This document shows positions 39,209 through 52,997 of a stretch of DNA of 64,000 nt, one piece after another. The notes beneath the pieces are model-generated. The model did no database searches. It was not told the origin of the DNA and worked only from the letters and a program-made list of their open reading frames with translations. The translations under genes were made by a program, and so were the position numbers. Location: contig NZ_CP027727.1 of NCBI RefSeq assembly GCF_003851685.1, positions 1,116,001 through 1,180,000 of the forward strand. Direction: 5' to 3'. Source of the stretch: Pseudomonas sp. R5-89-07 (lineage in GTDB: Bacteria; Pseudomonadota; Gammaproteobacteria; Pseudomonadales; Pseudomonadaceae). Numbering within the stretch: the stretch's first letter is position 1; each line of letters begins with the position of its first letter.

Positions 39209-40555
39209 GTGTCCCTGATCGCTTCAGACCACTTCCGCATCGTTGTCGGCCTCGGCAAGAGCGGCATGTCCCTGGTTCGCTTCCTGGCGAACCGGGGCAC
39301 GTCGTTTGCCGTGGCCGATACGCGGGAAAATCCACCGGAGCTGGTCACGCTGCGCCGTGACTACCCGCACGTGGAAGTGCGTTGTGGCGAATTGGATGTC
39401 GAATTTCTGTGCCGCGCCGACGAGCTTTACGTAAGCCCAGGCCTGGCCTTGGCGACACCGGCCCTGCAAGCCGCCGCCGCGCGTGGCGTGAAGTTGTCGG
39501 GCGACATCGACCTGTTTGCGCGTAACGCCAAGGCACCGATCGTGGCCATCAGTGGTTCCAACGCGAAAAGCACCGTGACCACCCTGGTCGGCGAAATGGC
39601 CGCGGCTGCCGGCAAACGTGTGGCGGTGGGCGGTAATCTTGGGGTGCCTGCGCTGGACCTGCTCAGCGACGACGTCGAGCTGTACGTGATGGAGCTGTCG
39701 AGCTTCCAGCTGGAAACCACCCACGACCTCGGTGCCGAAGTGGCTACCGTGTTGAACGTCAGCGAAGACCATATGGACCGCTACAGCGGCCTGCCGGCCT
39801 ATCACCTGGCCAAGCACCGGATTTTCCGTGGCGCCAAGCAAGTGGTGGTCAACCGTCAGGATGCCCTTAGCCGTCCGCTGATGGGCGAGGGCCTGCCGTG
39901 CTGGACCTTCGGCCTGAGCAAACCCGATTTCAAGGCGTTCGGTATTCGCGAAGAGAACGGCGAGAAATACCTGGCCTTCGAATTCCAGAACCTGATGCCG
40001 GTGCGCGATCTGAAAATCCGTGGCGCCCATAACCAGTCCAATGCCCTGGCCGCCTTGGCGCTCGGCCACGCGGTGGGCCTGCCGTTTGATGCCATGCTCG
40101 CCAGCCTGCGCACCTTCGCCGGCCTTGAGCATCGCTGCCAGTGGGTACGCGACCTCGATGGCGTCAGCTACTACAACGATTCCAAGGCCACCAACGTCGG
40201 CGCTGCCCTGGCCGCCATCGAAGGCCTCGGTGCCGATATCGACGGCAAGCTGGTGCTGATCGCCGGTGGCGACGGCAAGGGTGCCGACTTCAAGGACCTC
40301 AAGGCGCCGGTCGCTGCGCATTGCCGCGCCGTGGTGCTGATGGGCCGCGATGCGGACCTGATCGCCGCCGCCCTGGGCGACGCGGTGCCGCAAGTGCGCG
40401 CCACTTCCCTGGATGACGCGATTGCCCAATGCAAAGCCCTGGCCCTGCCGGGCGATGCGGTGCTGCTGTCGCCGGCCTGTGCCAGTTTCGACATGTTCAA
40501 GAACTATGAAGAGCGCGGCCAGCTGTTCGCCCGCGCCGTGGAGGCTTTGGCATGA
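39209..40555 (+). CDS. murD: UDP-MurNAc-L-Ala-D-Glu ligase
   Basis: 448-aa ligase adding D-Glu to UDP-MurNAc-L-Ala. N-terminal VVGLGKSGMS for the UDP part, ATP loop GSNAKST at 116-122 (Ala in place of the usual Gly, common in pseudomonads), YYNDSKATNVGAALAA and VLLSPACASFDMF near the C-terminus. GTG start at 39209, six bases after mraY; overlaps ftsW by 4 bases. Confidence 0.97.
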   Translation: MSLIASDHFRIVVGLGKSGMSLVRFLANRGTSFAVADTRENPPELVTLRRDYPHVEVRCGELDVEFLCRADELYVSPGLALATPALQAAAARGVKLSGDIDLFARNAKAPIVAISGSNAKSTVTTLVGEMAAAAGKRVAVGGNLGVPALDLLSDDVELYVMELSSFQLETTHDLGAEVATVLNVSEDHMDRYSGLPAYHLAKHRIFRGAKQVVVNRQDALSRPLMGEGLPCWTFGLSKPDFKAFGIREENGEKYLAFEFQNLMPVRDLKIRGAHNQSNALAALALGHAVGLPFDAMLASLRTFAGLEHRCQWVRDLDGVSYYNDSKATNVGAALAAIEGLGADIDGKLVLIAGGDGKGADFKDLKAPVAAHCRAVVLMGRDADLIAAALGDAVPQVRATSLDDAIAQCKALALPGDAVLLSPACASFDMFKNYEERGQLFARAVEALA

Positions 40556-41775
40556 GCCTCAACCTGAAGAACATCATCAAGCCGTACCCGTCGCCGATCA
40601 TTACCGGGCGCGGCATCGACCTTGATTTCCCAATGCTCGCCGGTTGCCTGGCGCTGCTCGGCCTGGGCCTGGTGATGATCACCTCGGCGTCCTCCGAAGT
40701 GGCCGCCGTGCAGTCGGGCAACACCCTGTACATGATGATCCGCCACCTGGTGTACCTGGTGATCGGCCTCGGCGCGTGCATCGTCACCATGATGATCCCG
40801 ATCGCCACCTGGCAGCGCCTGGGTTGGCTGATGCTGATCGGGGCGTTTGGCTTGCTGATCATGGTGATCCTGCCCGGCATCGGCCGCGAAGTGAACGGTT
40901 CGATGCGCTGGATCGGCTTCGGTGCGTTCAACGTGCAGCCGTCGGAAATCGCCAAGGTGTTCGTGGTGATCTACCTGGCCGGCTACCTGGTGCGCCGCCA
41001 GAAAGAAGTGCGCGAAAGCTGGATGGGCTTCTTCAAGCCGTTCATCGTGTTGCTGCCCATGGCCGGTCTGCTGCTGATGGAGCCGGACTTCGGTGCCACC
41101 GTAGTAATGATGGGTGCCGCCGCAGCGATGCTGTTCCTTGGCGGTGTCGGCCTGTTCCGCTTCACCTTGATGGTGGTGCTGGCGGTCGCGGCCGTGACGA
41201 TTCTGGTGCAGGCGCAACCCTACCGGATGGCTCGTCTGATCACCTTTACCGACCCGTGGTCCGACCAGTTCGGTTCCGGCTACCAGTTGACCCAGGCGCT
41301 GATTGCCTTCGGTCGCGGCGAGTGGCTGGGCGTGGGCCTGGGCAACAGCGTGCAGAAGCAGTTCTACCTGCCGGAAGCCCACACCGACTTCGTGTTCTCG
41401 GTACTTGCCGAAGAACTCGGCGTGGTCGGTTCGCTGTGCACCGTCGCACTGTTCGTGTTCGTATGCGTTCGCGGCATGTACATCGGCTTGTGGGCCGAAA
41501 AGGCTAAACAGTATTTCGCCGCCTATGTGGCGTACGGCTTGTCGTTCCTGTGGATCGGCCAGTTCCTGATCAACATCGGGGTGAACGTCGGGCTGCTGCC
41601 GACCAAGGGCCTGACCTTGCCGTTCCTCAGCTACGGCGGCAGTTCGTTGGTGATTTGCTGTGCCTGTCTTGGCTTGTTGTTGCGCATCGAGTGGGAGAGT
41701 CGCACTCACCTGGGCAGCGAAGAGATGGAGTTCAGCGAGAGCGACTTCGCCGAGGAGCCGACCCATGGGCGCTAA
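40552..41775 (+). CDS. ftsW: Septal peptidoglycan glycosyltransferase FtsW
   Basis: 407-aa SEDS polymerase with about ten helices; polymerises lipid II with FtsI. Motifs include RWIGFGAFNVQPSEIAK, the extracellular loop with ALIAFGRGEWLGVGLGNSVQ and HTDFVFSVLAEELG, and LPFLSYGGSSL. Overlaps murG by 11 bases. Confidence 0.97.
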   Translation: MSLNLKNIIKPYPSPIITGRGIDLDFPMLAGCLALLGLGLVMITSASSEVAAVQSGNTLYMMIRHLVYLVIGLGACIVTMMIPIATWQRLGWLMLIGAFGLLIMVILPGIGREVNGSMRWIGFGAFNVQPSEIAKVFVVIYLAGYLVRRQKEVRESWMGFFKPFIVLLPMAGLLLMEPDFGATVVMMGAAAAMLFLGGVGLFRFTLMVVLAVAAVTILVQAQPYRMARLITFTDPWSDQFGSGYQLTQALIAFGRGEWLGVGLGNSVQKQFYLPEAHTDFVFSVLAEELGVVGSLCTVALFVFVCVRGMYIGLWAEKAKQYFAAYVAYGLSFLWIGQFLINIGVNVGLLPTKGLTLPFLSYGGSSLVICCACLGLLLRIEWESRTHLGSEEMEFSESDFAEEPTHGR

Positions 41776-42827
41776 CGTGCTGATCATGGCGGGCGGCACC
41801 GGGGGCCATGTGTTCCCGGCCCTGGCCTGCGCGCGTGAATTCCAGAACCGTGGCTACACCGTGCACTGGCTGGGCACGCCGCGCGGCATCGAGAACGAAC
41901 TGGTGCCGAATGCCGGTTTGCCGCTGCACCTGATCAACGTCACCGGCTTGCGCGGCAAAAGCAAGTTGTCGCTGCTCAAGGCGCCCTTTGTGCTGCTCAA
42001 GGCGGTATGGCAGGCGCGCAAGGTCATCCGTGAGTTGAAGCCTGTCTGCGTGCTCGGGTTTGGTGGCTATGTGACCGGCCCTGGTGGCGTCGCTGCCAGG
42101 CTTTCGGGCGTGCCGGTTATCGTGCACGAACAGAACGCGGTCGCCGGGACTGCCAACCGCCTGCTGGTGCCACTGGCGGCGCGTGTATGCGAGGCCTTCC
42201 CGAATACCTTCGGCACTTCGAGCAAACTGCGCACCACCGGCAACCCGGTGCGCACCGAACTGTTCATGGGCATCGCCCGTGAAGCACTGGCCGGACGCAA
42301 GGCGCACCTGCTGATCATGGGCGGAAGCCTGGGCTCCGAGCCGCTGAACAAACTGCTGCCTGAAGCGCTGGCGCAACTGCCGATGCACGTGCGCCCTGAG
42401 GTGTTCCATCAGGCGGGCAAGCAACATGGTGAAGCCACCGCCACGCGCTATCGCCAAGCCGGTGTCGAGGCGAATGTACAGCCCTTCATCAAAGACATGG
42501 CCCAAGCCTATGGCTGGGCCGACCTGGTGGTCTGTCGCGCTGGTGCGCTGACCGTCAGTGAACTGGCCGCCGCCGGTCTGCCGTCGTTGCTGGTGCCTTT
42601 GCCCCATGCAATCGACGATCACCAGACCCGCAACGCCGAATATTTGGCCGGGGAGGGCGCTGCCTTCCTGCTGCCGCAAAGAACGACTGGCGCCGCCGAT
42701 TTGGCCGCACGCCTGACCGAGGTTTTGATGCAACCGGAACGACTCAACAGCATGGCGAGCACCGCAAGCCGCCTGGCCAAACCTGACGCAACCCGCACCG
42801 TGGTCGATATCTGCCTGGAGGTGGCCC

Positions 42828-42835
<8 letters not shown>
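41765..42835 (+). CDS. murG: UDP-GlcNAc--lipid I GlcNAc transferase
   Basis: 356-aa GT28 glycosyltransferase making lipid II at the inner face of the membrane. N-terminal Gly-rich loop [22 protein letters not shown] near 121, and C-terminal donor site with [22 protein letters not shown] 41765 lies inside ftsW; overlaps murC by 8 bases. Confidence 0.97.
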
Positions 42836-45226
<2,391 letters not shown>

Positions 45227-45230
45227 GCAC

Positions 45231-46100
45231 ATGAAAGGCGCATCGCTTCGTCATCAGCCCCCACAAGCACCGAGCCGCAAGCCGGTGCCACGGGGTGCCA
45301 GCCGCATGGTGGCCAAAGAGCCGATGTCGGCGCGCCTGCCCAAAGCCAATTTTGGTTTCATCAAGGCGCTGTTCTGGCCGGTGTTGCTGGTGGTGTTGGG
45401 CTTCGGCACCTACGAGGGTGCGCAGCGCCTGTTGCCGTATGCCGACCGACCGATCACCAAGATCAGCGTGCAGGGCGACTTGAGCTACATCAGCCAGCAA
45501 GCGGTGCAGCAGCGTATCAGCCCGTTCCTGGCGGCTAGCTTCTTTACCATCGACCTGGCCGGCATGCGTGCGGAGCTGGAACAGATGCCGTGGATCGCTC
45601 ACGCCGAAGTCCGCCGGGTATGGCCGGACCAGGTGACGATCCGCCTGGAGGAACAACTGCCCGTGGCCCGTTGGGGTGATGGTGCGCTGTTGAACAACCA
45701 AGGGCAGGCGTTCGCGCCGCGTGAAGTGGCGAACTATGAGCACCTGCCGCAGCTGTTCGGGCCGCAGCGGGCGCAACAGCAAGTGATGCAGCAGTACCAG
45801 GCCTTGAGCCAGATGCTGCGGCCACTGGGCTTCTCCATCGCACGCCTGGAATTGCGTGAGCGGGGCAGCTGGTTTCTGACGACCGGGGCAGGCAGTTCCG
45901 GCCCGGGCATCGAGTTGTTGCTGGGACGCGACCGCTTGGTGGAAAAGATGCGCCGCTTTATTGCCATCTATGAAAAAACCTTGAAAGAACAGATCACGAA
46001 CATTGCGAGCGTCGACCTGCGTTACGCCAACGGCCTGGCCGTCGGTTGGCGTGTACCGGCGGCGCCCACGGCAGCACAACCCGCTGTCGCGAAGAATTAA
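45231..46100 (+). CDS. ftsQ: Cell division protein FtsQ
   Basis: 289-aa bitopic division protein: basic cytosolic tail (1-42), membrane helix (about 43-62), POTRA domain (about 75-145, [19 protein letters not shown]) and the FtsQ beta domain that binds FtsB/FtsL. ATG 45231 gives the proper length; the frame is open from 45156 inside ddlB. Confidence 0.95.
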   Translation: MKGASLRHQPPQAPSRKPVPRGASRMVAKEPMSARLPKANFGFIKALFWPVLLVVLGFGTYEGAQRLLPYADRPITKISVQGDLSYISQQAVQQRISPFLAASFFTIDLAGMRAELEQMPWIAHAEVRRVWPDQVTIRLEEQLPVARWGDGALLNNQGQAFAPREVANYEHLPQLFGPQRAQQQVMQQYQALSQMLRPLGFSIARLELRERGSWFLTTGAGSSGPGIELLLGRDRLVEKMRRFIAIYEKTLKEQITNIASVDLRYANGLAVGWRVPAAPTAAQPAVAKN

Positions 46101-46115
46101 GAAGAGGCAGGACCC

Positions 46116-47378
46116 ATGGCAAACGTGCAAAGCGGCAAAATGATCGTCGGTCTCGATATCGGCACCTCCAAGGTGGTGGCGCTGGTGGGCGAGGTCGGTG
46201 AAGACGGCACGATCGAAATCGTCGGTATTGGCACGCATCCGTCCCGGGGCCTGAAGAAGGGCGTGGTGGTGAACATCGAGTCCACCGTGCAATCGATCCA
46301 GCGCGCCATTGAAGAAGCGCAGCTGATGGCCGGTTGCCGGATCCACTCGGCGTTCGTCGGCGTGGCCGGCAACCATATCCGCAGCCTGAACTCCCACGGC
46401 ATCGTGGCGATCCGCGACCGCGAAGTCAGTGCGGCCGACCTTGAGCGCGTCCTTGACGCCGCCCAGGCCGTGGCGATCCCGGCTGACCAGCGCGTTTTGC
46501 ACACCCTGCCGCAGGATTACGTGATCGATAACCAGGAAGGTGTTCGCGAGCCGCTGGGCATGTCGGGCGTACGTCTGGAAGCCAAGGTCCACGTGGTGAC
46601 CTGCGCCGTCAACGCCGCACAGAACATTGAAAAATGCGTGCGCCGCTGCGGCCTGGAAATCGACGACATCATTCTCGAGCAATTGGCCTCGGCCTACTCG
46701 GTACTGACCGACGACGAAAAAGAACTGGGCGTGTGCCTGGTAGACATCGGCGGCGGTACCACCGACATCGCGATCTTCACCGAGGGTGCGATCCGTCACA
46801 CCGCCGTGATCCCGATTGCCGGCGACCAGGTCACCAACGACATCGCCATGGCGCTGCGTACACCGACCCAGTACGCCGAAGAAATCAAGATCCGTTACGC
46901 CTGCGCCCTGGCCAAGCTGGCCGGTGCCGGTGAGACCATCAAGGTGCCTAGCGTCGGCGACCGTCCACCGCGTGAGCTGTCGCGCCAGGCCCTGGCCGAA
47001 GTGGTCGAGCCGCGCTACGACGAGCTGTTCACCCTGATCCAGGCCGAGCTGCGCCGCAGCGGCTACGAAGATTTGATCCCGGCCGGCATCGTGCTGACCG
47101 GTGGCACCTCGAAGATGGAAGGCGCGGTCGAACTGGCCGAAGAGATCTTCCACATGCCGGTTCGCCTGGGCGTGCCCCATGGCGTCAAAGGCCTCGGCGA
47201 CGTGGTGCGCAACCCGATTTATTCCACCGGTGTGGGCTTGCTGTTGTACGGGCTGCAGAAGCAGACCGACGGGATTTCCCTGTCGGGGCCGAGCATCCGT
47301 GACAGCTACCGCAGCGATGACGACGCGAAAGCGCCGTTGTTCGAGCGCTTGCAGGCTTGGGTAAAAGGCAATTTCTAA
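46116..47378 (+). CDS. ftsA: Cell division protein FtsA
   Basis: 420-aa actin-like ATPase that ties FtsZ filaments to the membrane. Phosphate loops VGLDIGTSKV and LVDIGGGTTDIAIF, adenosine loop IVLTGGTSKMEG, and a C-terminal amphipathic helix (PLFERLQAWVKGNF) for membrane binding. AAGAGGCAGG precedes the ATG. Confidence 0.97.
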   Translation: MANVQSGKMIVGLDIGTSKVVALVGEVGEDGTIEIVGIGTHPSRGLKKGVVVNIESTVQSIQRAIEEAQLMAGCRIHSAFVGVAGNHIRSLNSHGIVAIRDREVSAADLERVLDAAQAVAIPADQRVLHTLPQDYVIDNQEGVREPLGMSGVRLEAKVHVVTCAVNAAQNIEKCVRRCGLEIDDIILEQLASAYSVLTDDEKELGVCLVDIGGGTTDIAIFTEGAIRHTAVIPIAGDQVTNDIAMALRTPTQYAEEIKIRYACALAKLAGAGETIKVPSVGDRPPRELSRQALAEVVEPRYDELFTLIQAELRRSGYEDLIPAGIVLTGGTSKMEGAVELAEEIFHMPVRLGVPHGVKGLGDVVRNPIYSTGVGLLLYGLQKQTDGISLSGPSIRDSYRSDDDAKAPLFERLQAWVKGNF

Positions 47379-47452
47379 AGATTCAACGTGACACCGCAAC
47401 ACCGTTCCATGCAGTAGGCGAAAAAACTAGAGAAAACGAAAGGAGAGGGAAC

Positions 47453-48649
47453 ATGTTTGAACTCGTAGACAACATCCCCGCTAGCCCGGTTATCAAAGTA
47501 ATCGGTGTCGGCGGTGGCGGCGGCAACGCTGTCAACCATATGGTCAAGAGCAACATTGAAGGCGTTGAATTCATCTGCGCCAACACTGATGCCCAGGCGC
47601 TGAAAAGCATCGGCGCGCGGACCATCCTGCAATTGGGCACAGCCGTGACCAAGGGCCTCGGCGCAGGCGCCAATCCGGAAGTCGGCCGTCAAGCCGCCCT
47701 GGAAGACCGCGAGCGCATTGCCGAAGTGCTGCAAGGCACCAACATGGTGTTCATCACCACTGGCATGGGCGGCGGTACCGGTACCGGTGCAGCGCCGATC
47801 ATTGCCGAAGTGGCCAAGGAAATGGGAATTCTGACTGTCGCTGTGGTGACTCGTCCATTCCCGTTCGAAGGCCGCAAGCGTATGCAGATCGCCGACGAAG
47901 GTATCCGTCTGCTGTCTGAAAGCGTCGACTCGTTGATCACCATTCCCAACGAGAAACTGCTGACCATCCTGGGCAAGGACGCCAGCCTGCTGTCCGCGTT
48001 CGCCAAGGCTGACGATGTACTGGCCGGTGCCGTTCGCGGTATCTCCGACATCATCAAGCGTCCAGGCATGATCAACGTCGACTTTGCCGACGTGCGTACT
48101 GTCATGAGCGAAATGGGCATGGCGATGATGGGCACTGGCTGCGCCAGCGGTCCGAACCGCGCACGCGAAGCCACCGAAGCGGCCATCCGCAACCCGTTGC
48201 TCGAAGACGTGAACCTGCAAGGCGCACGCGGCATCCTGGTGAATATCACCGCCGGTCCCGACCTGTCCCTGGGTGAGTACTCCGACGTGGGTAGCATCAT
48301 CGAAGCCTTCGCGTCCGAGCACGCCATGGTCAAGGTCGGTACCGTTATCGATCCGGACATGCGCGACGAACTGCACGTGACCGTGGTTGCGACCGGACTG
48401 GGTGCCAAGATCGAGAAGCCTGTGAAGGTCATCGACAACACCCTGCACAACAGCCAGGCCAGCCAGGCAGCCGCCGCTCCAGCCCCTGCTCGTCAGGAAC
48501 TGCCGTCGGTGAACTACCGTGACCTGGACCGTCCGACCGTGATGCGCAACCAGGCTCAGGCCGGTGCTGCGGCGTCCCGTAGCCCGAATCCGCAAGACGA
48601 TCTGGACTACCTGGACATTCCGGCATTCCTGCGTCGTCAGGCCGATTAA
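47453..48649 (+). CDS. ftsZ: Cell division GTPase FtsZ
   Basis: 398-aa tubulin homologue forming the Z ring. GTP signature GGGTGTG at 106-112, synergy-loop region NVDFADVRTVM near 208, and a C-terminal peptide DDLDYLDIPAFLRRQAD that binds FtsA and ZipA, after a variable linker. ATG 47453 is preceded by AAAGGAGAGGG, one of the strongest ribosome sites in the window, fitting high expression. Confidence 0.98.
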   Translation: MFELVDNIPASPVIKVIGVGGGGGNAVNHMVKSNIEGVEFICANTDAQALKSIGARTILQLGTAVTKGLGAGANPEVGRQAALEDRERIAEVLQGTNMVFITTGMGGGTGTGAAPIIAEVAKEMGILTVAVVTRPFPFEGRKRMQIADEGIRLLSESVDSLITIPNEKLLTILGKDASLLSAFAKADDVLAGAVRGISDIIKRPGMINVDFADVRTVMSEMGMAMMGTGCASGPNRAREATEAAIRNPLLEDVNLQGARGILVNITAGPDLSLGEYSDVGSIIEAFASEHAMVKVGTVIDPDMRDELHVTVVATGLGAKIEKPVKVIDNTLHNSQASQAAAAPAPARQELPSVNYRDLDRPTVMRNQAQAGAAASRSPNPQDDLDYLDIPAFLRRQAD

Positions 48650-48703
48650 TGGAATGTATCAGGGCTATGAAGGTGATTGGTGTTCAGCAAAGGTCTGGTC
48701 TGC

Positions 48704-48709
48704 TATTAT
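48704..48709 (+). promoter_or_regulatory. Candidate -10 of an lpxC promoter
   Basis: TATTAT in the 112-base ftsZ-lpxC spacer, 53 bases before the lpxC ATG. The -35 at 17 bases (TGTTCA) is weak. An internal promoter for lpxC is plausible but unproven. Confidence 0.35.
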
Positions 48710-48725
48710 CGCCAGCCTTTGTTGA

Positions 48726-49673
<948 letters not shown>

Positions 49674-49698
49674 GTAACAACTCTCTTCTTTAGTTTTT

Positions 49699-49727
49699 AA
49701 AGGCTGCCTTCGGGTGGCCTTTTTTTA
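49699..49727. terminator. Terminator after lpxC
   Basis: AAAGGCTGCC-TTCG-GGTGGCCTTT (two wobble pairs) followed by T7. The T run contains the stop codon of the convergent diguanylate cyclase gene. Confidence 0.85.
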
Positions 49728-51212
49728 TGCCTCGGCGTTGATCGTCCGATTGCGGCCACTGTGCTTGGCCTCATACAACGCCTGGTCGGCCCTGAGCAGC
49801 AAGTCCTCAAGAGACAGACCGCTGCGTTTTTCCCACGTACTCATGCCGATGCTCACGGTGATCGGCTCCTCGTCCCCTGCCGGCCGCGGCAAGTGCTGAA
49901 CACCACTGCGGATATGCTCGGCGATCACCCACGCGCCCTTGGCATCCGTATTGGGCAGCACCACCGCGAATTCTTCTCCGCCGTAACGTGCGGCCAGGTC
50001 GGCCGGGCGGCGGATATTGCTGTCGATCACTTGCGCCACCGTACGCAGCGCATCATCTCCGCCCTGATGGCCATGGCGGTCGTTGAAGGCCTTGAAGTGG
50101 TCCACGTCAATCATCAATACCGTCAGCGGCTCGGTTGAGCGTTGGGCGCGGTCCCATTCCAGGCGCAGGCGCTCATCAAGGGTGCGGCGGTTGGCCAGGC
50201 CGGTGAGGGCGTCGGTGCCTGCCAGTTCTGACAGCACCTGCTCGGCGCGGTGGCGCCGTCGCAGTTCCATGCACAGCGCCCAGGTCAGCCACAACAGGCC
50301 AGTGCATAACACCCCTGTGGCTACGCTGACCAGCCACGCCGCCCGTCGCCATGGCGCGAAGACGTCATCGCTGGCCAGGGCCACCGCGACGATCAGCGGC
50401 AAGTCGCCCACATTCGAGAAACTGTAGAGCCGAGGCTGGTGATCGACGCTGGAAACACTGTGGAAACTGCCGTCCCGCTCGCGCAGCATGCGTGCCACAT
50501 TGGGCCGCTGGCTCAGGTCCTTGTTGATGATATCCACTTCCAGCAACGGCTCTTGCGCCAGCAGGATGCCCTGGTGGTTGAGCAGGTTGATGGTGCTGTT
50601 GCTGCCGATATTCAGGCTGCTGAAGAGATGGTGGAAGTACGACAGACGCATGGAGGCGACAGCCACCCCATGGAAGCCCCCGTCCGGTGATGAAACGCGG
50701 CGGCTGAACGCAATGCGCCACGGGTCATCGCATTCACAACGGGCCGTGAACGGGCGACTGATATACAGCCCGATGTCGGGATGGTCACGATGAACCTGGA
50801 AATAGTCCCGGTCGGCGAAGTTGCCGGTCTTGGGCGTGAGCAGGGACGAGTCGGCGATCACCTCGCCGCTTGCGTCCAGCAGCAAGATATCGCCCTTGTA
50901 CGGCGCTGCGGCGGAACGGTCGAACAGCACCAGATGCCGGATGCTTGGGGATACGCCCTGCAGGTCAGGGCGCTCGGTCGCGGCGATCAGGCCTTTGAGG
51001 GCCGTGTCATAGAGTTCGACGTTGCGTAGCACGTCGGCGTCAATCAACTGAGTGATGGTATTGGCAGTGCGCTTGGCCGTCTGCAAGGTGTTGGCGTGCT
51101 CACGAATCAACAGTGCGGTGACGATCCCCACGATCAGCAATACGGTGAGGGTGCTGCCTAGAATCAGCAAGCGTTCCGGGCGGCGGGTAGGGCGGGTAAG
51201 GCTTGAACTCAT
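49725..51212 (-). CDS. Membrane diguanylate cyclase with periplasmic Cache-like sensor
   Basis: 495-aa protein: membrane helix 1 (about 15-36), periplasmic dCache-like sensor (about 37-285), helix 2 (about 288-312), then GGDEF domain. Active site GGEEF at 411-415 is the catalytic form, and RPAD at 402-405 is an intact RxxD product-inhibition site, so it should make c-di-GMP under feedback. The ligand is unknown. Its stop codon lies in the lpxC terminator. Confidence 0.92.
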   Translation of the reverse strand: MSSSLTRPTRRPERLLILGSTLTVLLIVGIVTALLIREHANTLQTAKRTANTITQLIDADVLRNVELYDTALKGLIAATERPDLQGVSPSIRHLVLFDRSAAAPYKGDILLLDASGEVIADSSLLTPKTGNFADRDYFQVHRDHPDIGLYISRPFTARCECDDPWRIAFSRRVSSPDGGFHGVAVASMRLSYFHHLFSSLNIGSNSTINLLNHQGILLAQEPLLEVDIINKDLSQRPNVARMLRERDGSFHSVSSVDHQPRLYSFSNVGDLPLIVAVALASDDVFAPWRRAAWLVSVATGVLCTGLLWLTWALCMELRRRHRAEQVLSELAGTDALTGLANRRTLDERLRLEWDRAQRSTEPLTVLMIDVDHFKAFNDRHGHQGGDDALRTVAQVIDSNIRRPADLAARYGGEEFAVVLPNTDAKGAWVIAEHIRSGVQHLPRPAGDEEPITVSIGMSTWEKRSGLSLEDLLLRADQALYEAKHSGRNRTINAEA

Positions 51213-51280
51213 CGTGCGTACTTCTGCTCTGAGGATGCCTTTAGCGTAGTAGCAACTTTGGAAGATGCGCAGAACCAGAA

Positions 51281-51373
51281 ATGTGGGAGGGAGCTTGCTC
51301 CCGATGGCGGCGAATCAGTCAAAGTGTTATCGACTGACACTCCGCTATCGGGGGCAAGCCCCCCTCCCACATT
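51281..51373. repeat. REPIN copy F, diverged left arm
   Basis: Left arm ATGTGGGAGGGAGCTTGCTC, right arm GGGGCAAGCCCCCCTCCCAC. The left arm belongs to the GGGAGCTTGCTCCC subtype while the right keeps the GGGGGCAAGCCCCC form. Between the cyclase start and the porin end. Confidence 0.9.
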
Positions 51374-51392
51374 GGATTTTCATTGTCAGAGG

Positions 51393-52715
51393 TCAGAACA
51401 CGTTGATCGGGTAATCCACGATCACGCGGTATTCATCCACATCCCGATCCACCGCCGAGTAGCCATTGCCACCGCGGTTGGTCGCCCATTGCAGGCGTAC
51501 CGCCAGGTCTTTGGCCTTGCCGCCTTGCACCACGTATTTCACGTCGATATCCCGCTCCCAGTGTTTGGCGTTCTTGCCGTCGGTGCTGTACCAGTTGCTG
51601 TAGCCGCGGCTGTTCGGGTCGACGCGGGTCAAGTCGGTCTTGCCGCTGATATACGACACGGCGGAAGTCAGGCCGGGCAGGCCCAGGCCGGCGAAATCAT
51701 AGGCGTACTTGAGCTTCCACGAACGCTCGTTGGGGCCGTTGAAGTCCGAGTACTGCTGGGAGTTGTCCAGGTACACGCTGTCGCCCTGGGTAATGTAGTC
51801 GAACGGCGTGTTGCCGTTGACCCGCTGGTAAGCAGCGGTGACGCTGTGGTTGCCCATGCCCAGGGTGAGATGCAGGCTGTAGGTGTTGTTGTCGATATCG
51901 CCCAGCAGTGCCTGGCCAGTGTCCTGGGTGTGGTAGTAATGCAGTCCGGGGGTCAGGCTGACCAGATCGTTCAGGGCATAGGTGTACTCGAGGTCGTAGT
52001 AGTACTGGTGCCACACGTCCTTGAGTTCGGAGGCGTACAGGTTGCTGGTCAGCCCGGCAATACCACTGAACGAAACGCCCGCCCAGTCCAGGTGCTGGCT
52101 GTCGGCATTGGCCGGCAATGTGCCGTAGCTGGTGCCGATGCGCTGGTGGCCGCTCTGGTTGTAGAGCTTGGTGAAGCTGGCCTGGCCGCCTTCGAACATC
52201 CAGCCATCGAGGCTGTGGTTGGTCAGGCTCACGCCGCGAAACGTCTGGGGCAGCATGCGGGTCATGCCGCCGGCGATCACCGGGTTGTTGAGGAACAGGT
52301 CGCCGGCTTTCAATTCGGTATCGAACGCACGCATTTTCAGGGTGCCGCCAGCGGTAGAGAACGCGCCGGGCGCCTTGCCGTTGCCGCTGCCGTAAGGAAG
52401 GATGCTGGAACCGTCGGTGCCACCGCCGCCGTCGAGCTTGAGGCCGAGCATGGCGTTGAGGTCCAGGCCGAAACCGACGGTGCCTGGGGTGTAGCCGGAT
52501 TCGAAGGTGCCGATAAAGCCCTGGCCCCATTCCTTGCTGTCATCGGTGTGAATGTCGCGACGGTCGCGATTCATGTAGTAGTTGCGGGTGTCGACCTTGA
52601 GGTGCGAGCCCTCGACAAAACCTTCTTCGGGTGAGGTGTCTGCCGCGTGGGCATGAGGGATGATCGTTGCTGCGATTGCGAGGAATAACGGGGTGAACGT
52701 CAGCGAGTTCTTCAC
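51393..52715 (-). CDS. OprD-family outer-membrane porin
   Basis: 440-aa substrate-specific porin: signal peptide [21 protein letters not shown], early OprD motif [20 protein letters not shown], strands with aromatic girdles, and a terminal [14 protein letters not shown] ending in Phe. OprD relatives take up basic amino acids, dipeptides or carboxylates; the specific substrate cannot be read. A minus-strand terminator lies just upstream, so it is probably transcribed on its own. Confidence 0.92.
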   Translation of the reverse strand: MKNSLTFTPLFLAIAATIIPHAHAADTSPEEGFVEGSHLKVDTRNYYMNRDRRDIHTDDSKEWGQGFIGTFESGYTPGTVGFGLDLNAMLGLKLDGGGGTDGSSILPYGSGNGKAPGAFSTAGGTLKMRAFDTELKAGDLFLNNPVIAGGMTRMLPQTFRGVSLTNHSLDGWMFEGGQASFTKLYNQSGHQRIGTSYGTLPANADSQHLDWAGVSFSGIAGLTSNLYASELKDVWHQYYYDLEYTYALNDLVSLTPGLHYYHTQDTGQALLGDIDNNTYSLHLTLGMGNHSVTAAYQRVNGNTPFDYITQGDSVYLDNSQQYSDFNGPNERSWKLKYAYDFAGLGLPGLTSAVSYISGKTDLTRVDPNSRGYSNWYSTDGKNAKHWERDIDVKYVVQGGKAKDLAVRLQWATNRGGNGYSAVDRDVDEYRVIVDYPINVF

Positions 52716-52782
52716 CGGTTGGAGCTCCTTGGGTCAATCATGAACGGCCAATGTCGTGGGGTGTGCCTGGCCTTTTTCTACG

Positions 52783-52813
52783 GCAAAAAAAAGCCGCTGA
52801 AGTCAGCGGCTTT
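52783..52813 (-). terminator. Minus-strand rho-independent terminator
   Basis: Read on minus: AAAGCCGCT-GACTTC-AGCGGCTTT followed by a run of Ts (eight in all). Strong, and oriented to end a transcript coming from 52930, not from the porin gene. Confidence 0.85.
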
Positions 52814-52898
52814 AAGACAGATTCCCAGTGTAGAGCCCTGGAAATAAGTCGAGGGAAATTCGGGTGAGCGGGTTAGCTGCCTTTGCCGTCGCGCTCAT
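52812..52898 (-). CDS. Candidate 28-aa microprotein
   Basis: Short frame MSATAKAANPLTRISLDLFP... whose TAA touches the terminator stem. It starts 40 bases downstream of a sigma70-like -10. There is no clear ribosome site, so the transcript may be noncoding. Not recognised. Confidence 0.25.
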   Translation of the reverse strand: MSATAKAANPLTRISLDLFPGLYTGNLS

Positions 52899-52937
52899 CG
52901 GTGCGTCAAAGTAACGCAGGCGAGCGGTGCGATATAG

Positions 52938-52966
52938 AGTGTAACAAGATAATGACTGTTGCCCAA
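52938..52966 (-). promoter_or_regulatory. Sigma70-type promoter of the small unit
   Basis: On minus: TTGGGC (52966-52961), 17 bases, TACACT (52943-52938). It predicts a transcript of about 150 bases ending at the terminator near 52783. Confidence 0.5.
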
Positions 52967-52997
52967 ACCGCAACAGTGAGCATGCGGTGATACATAT

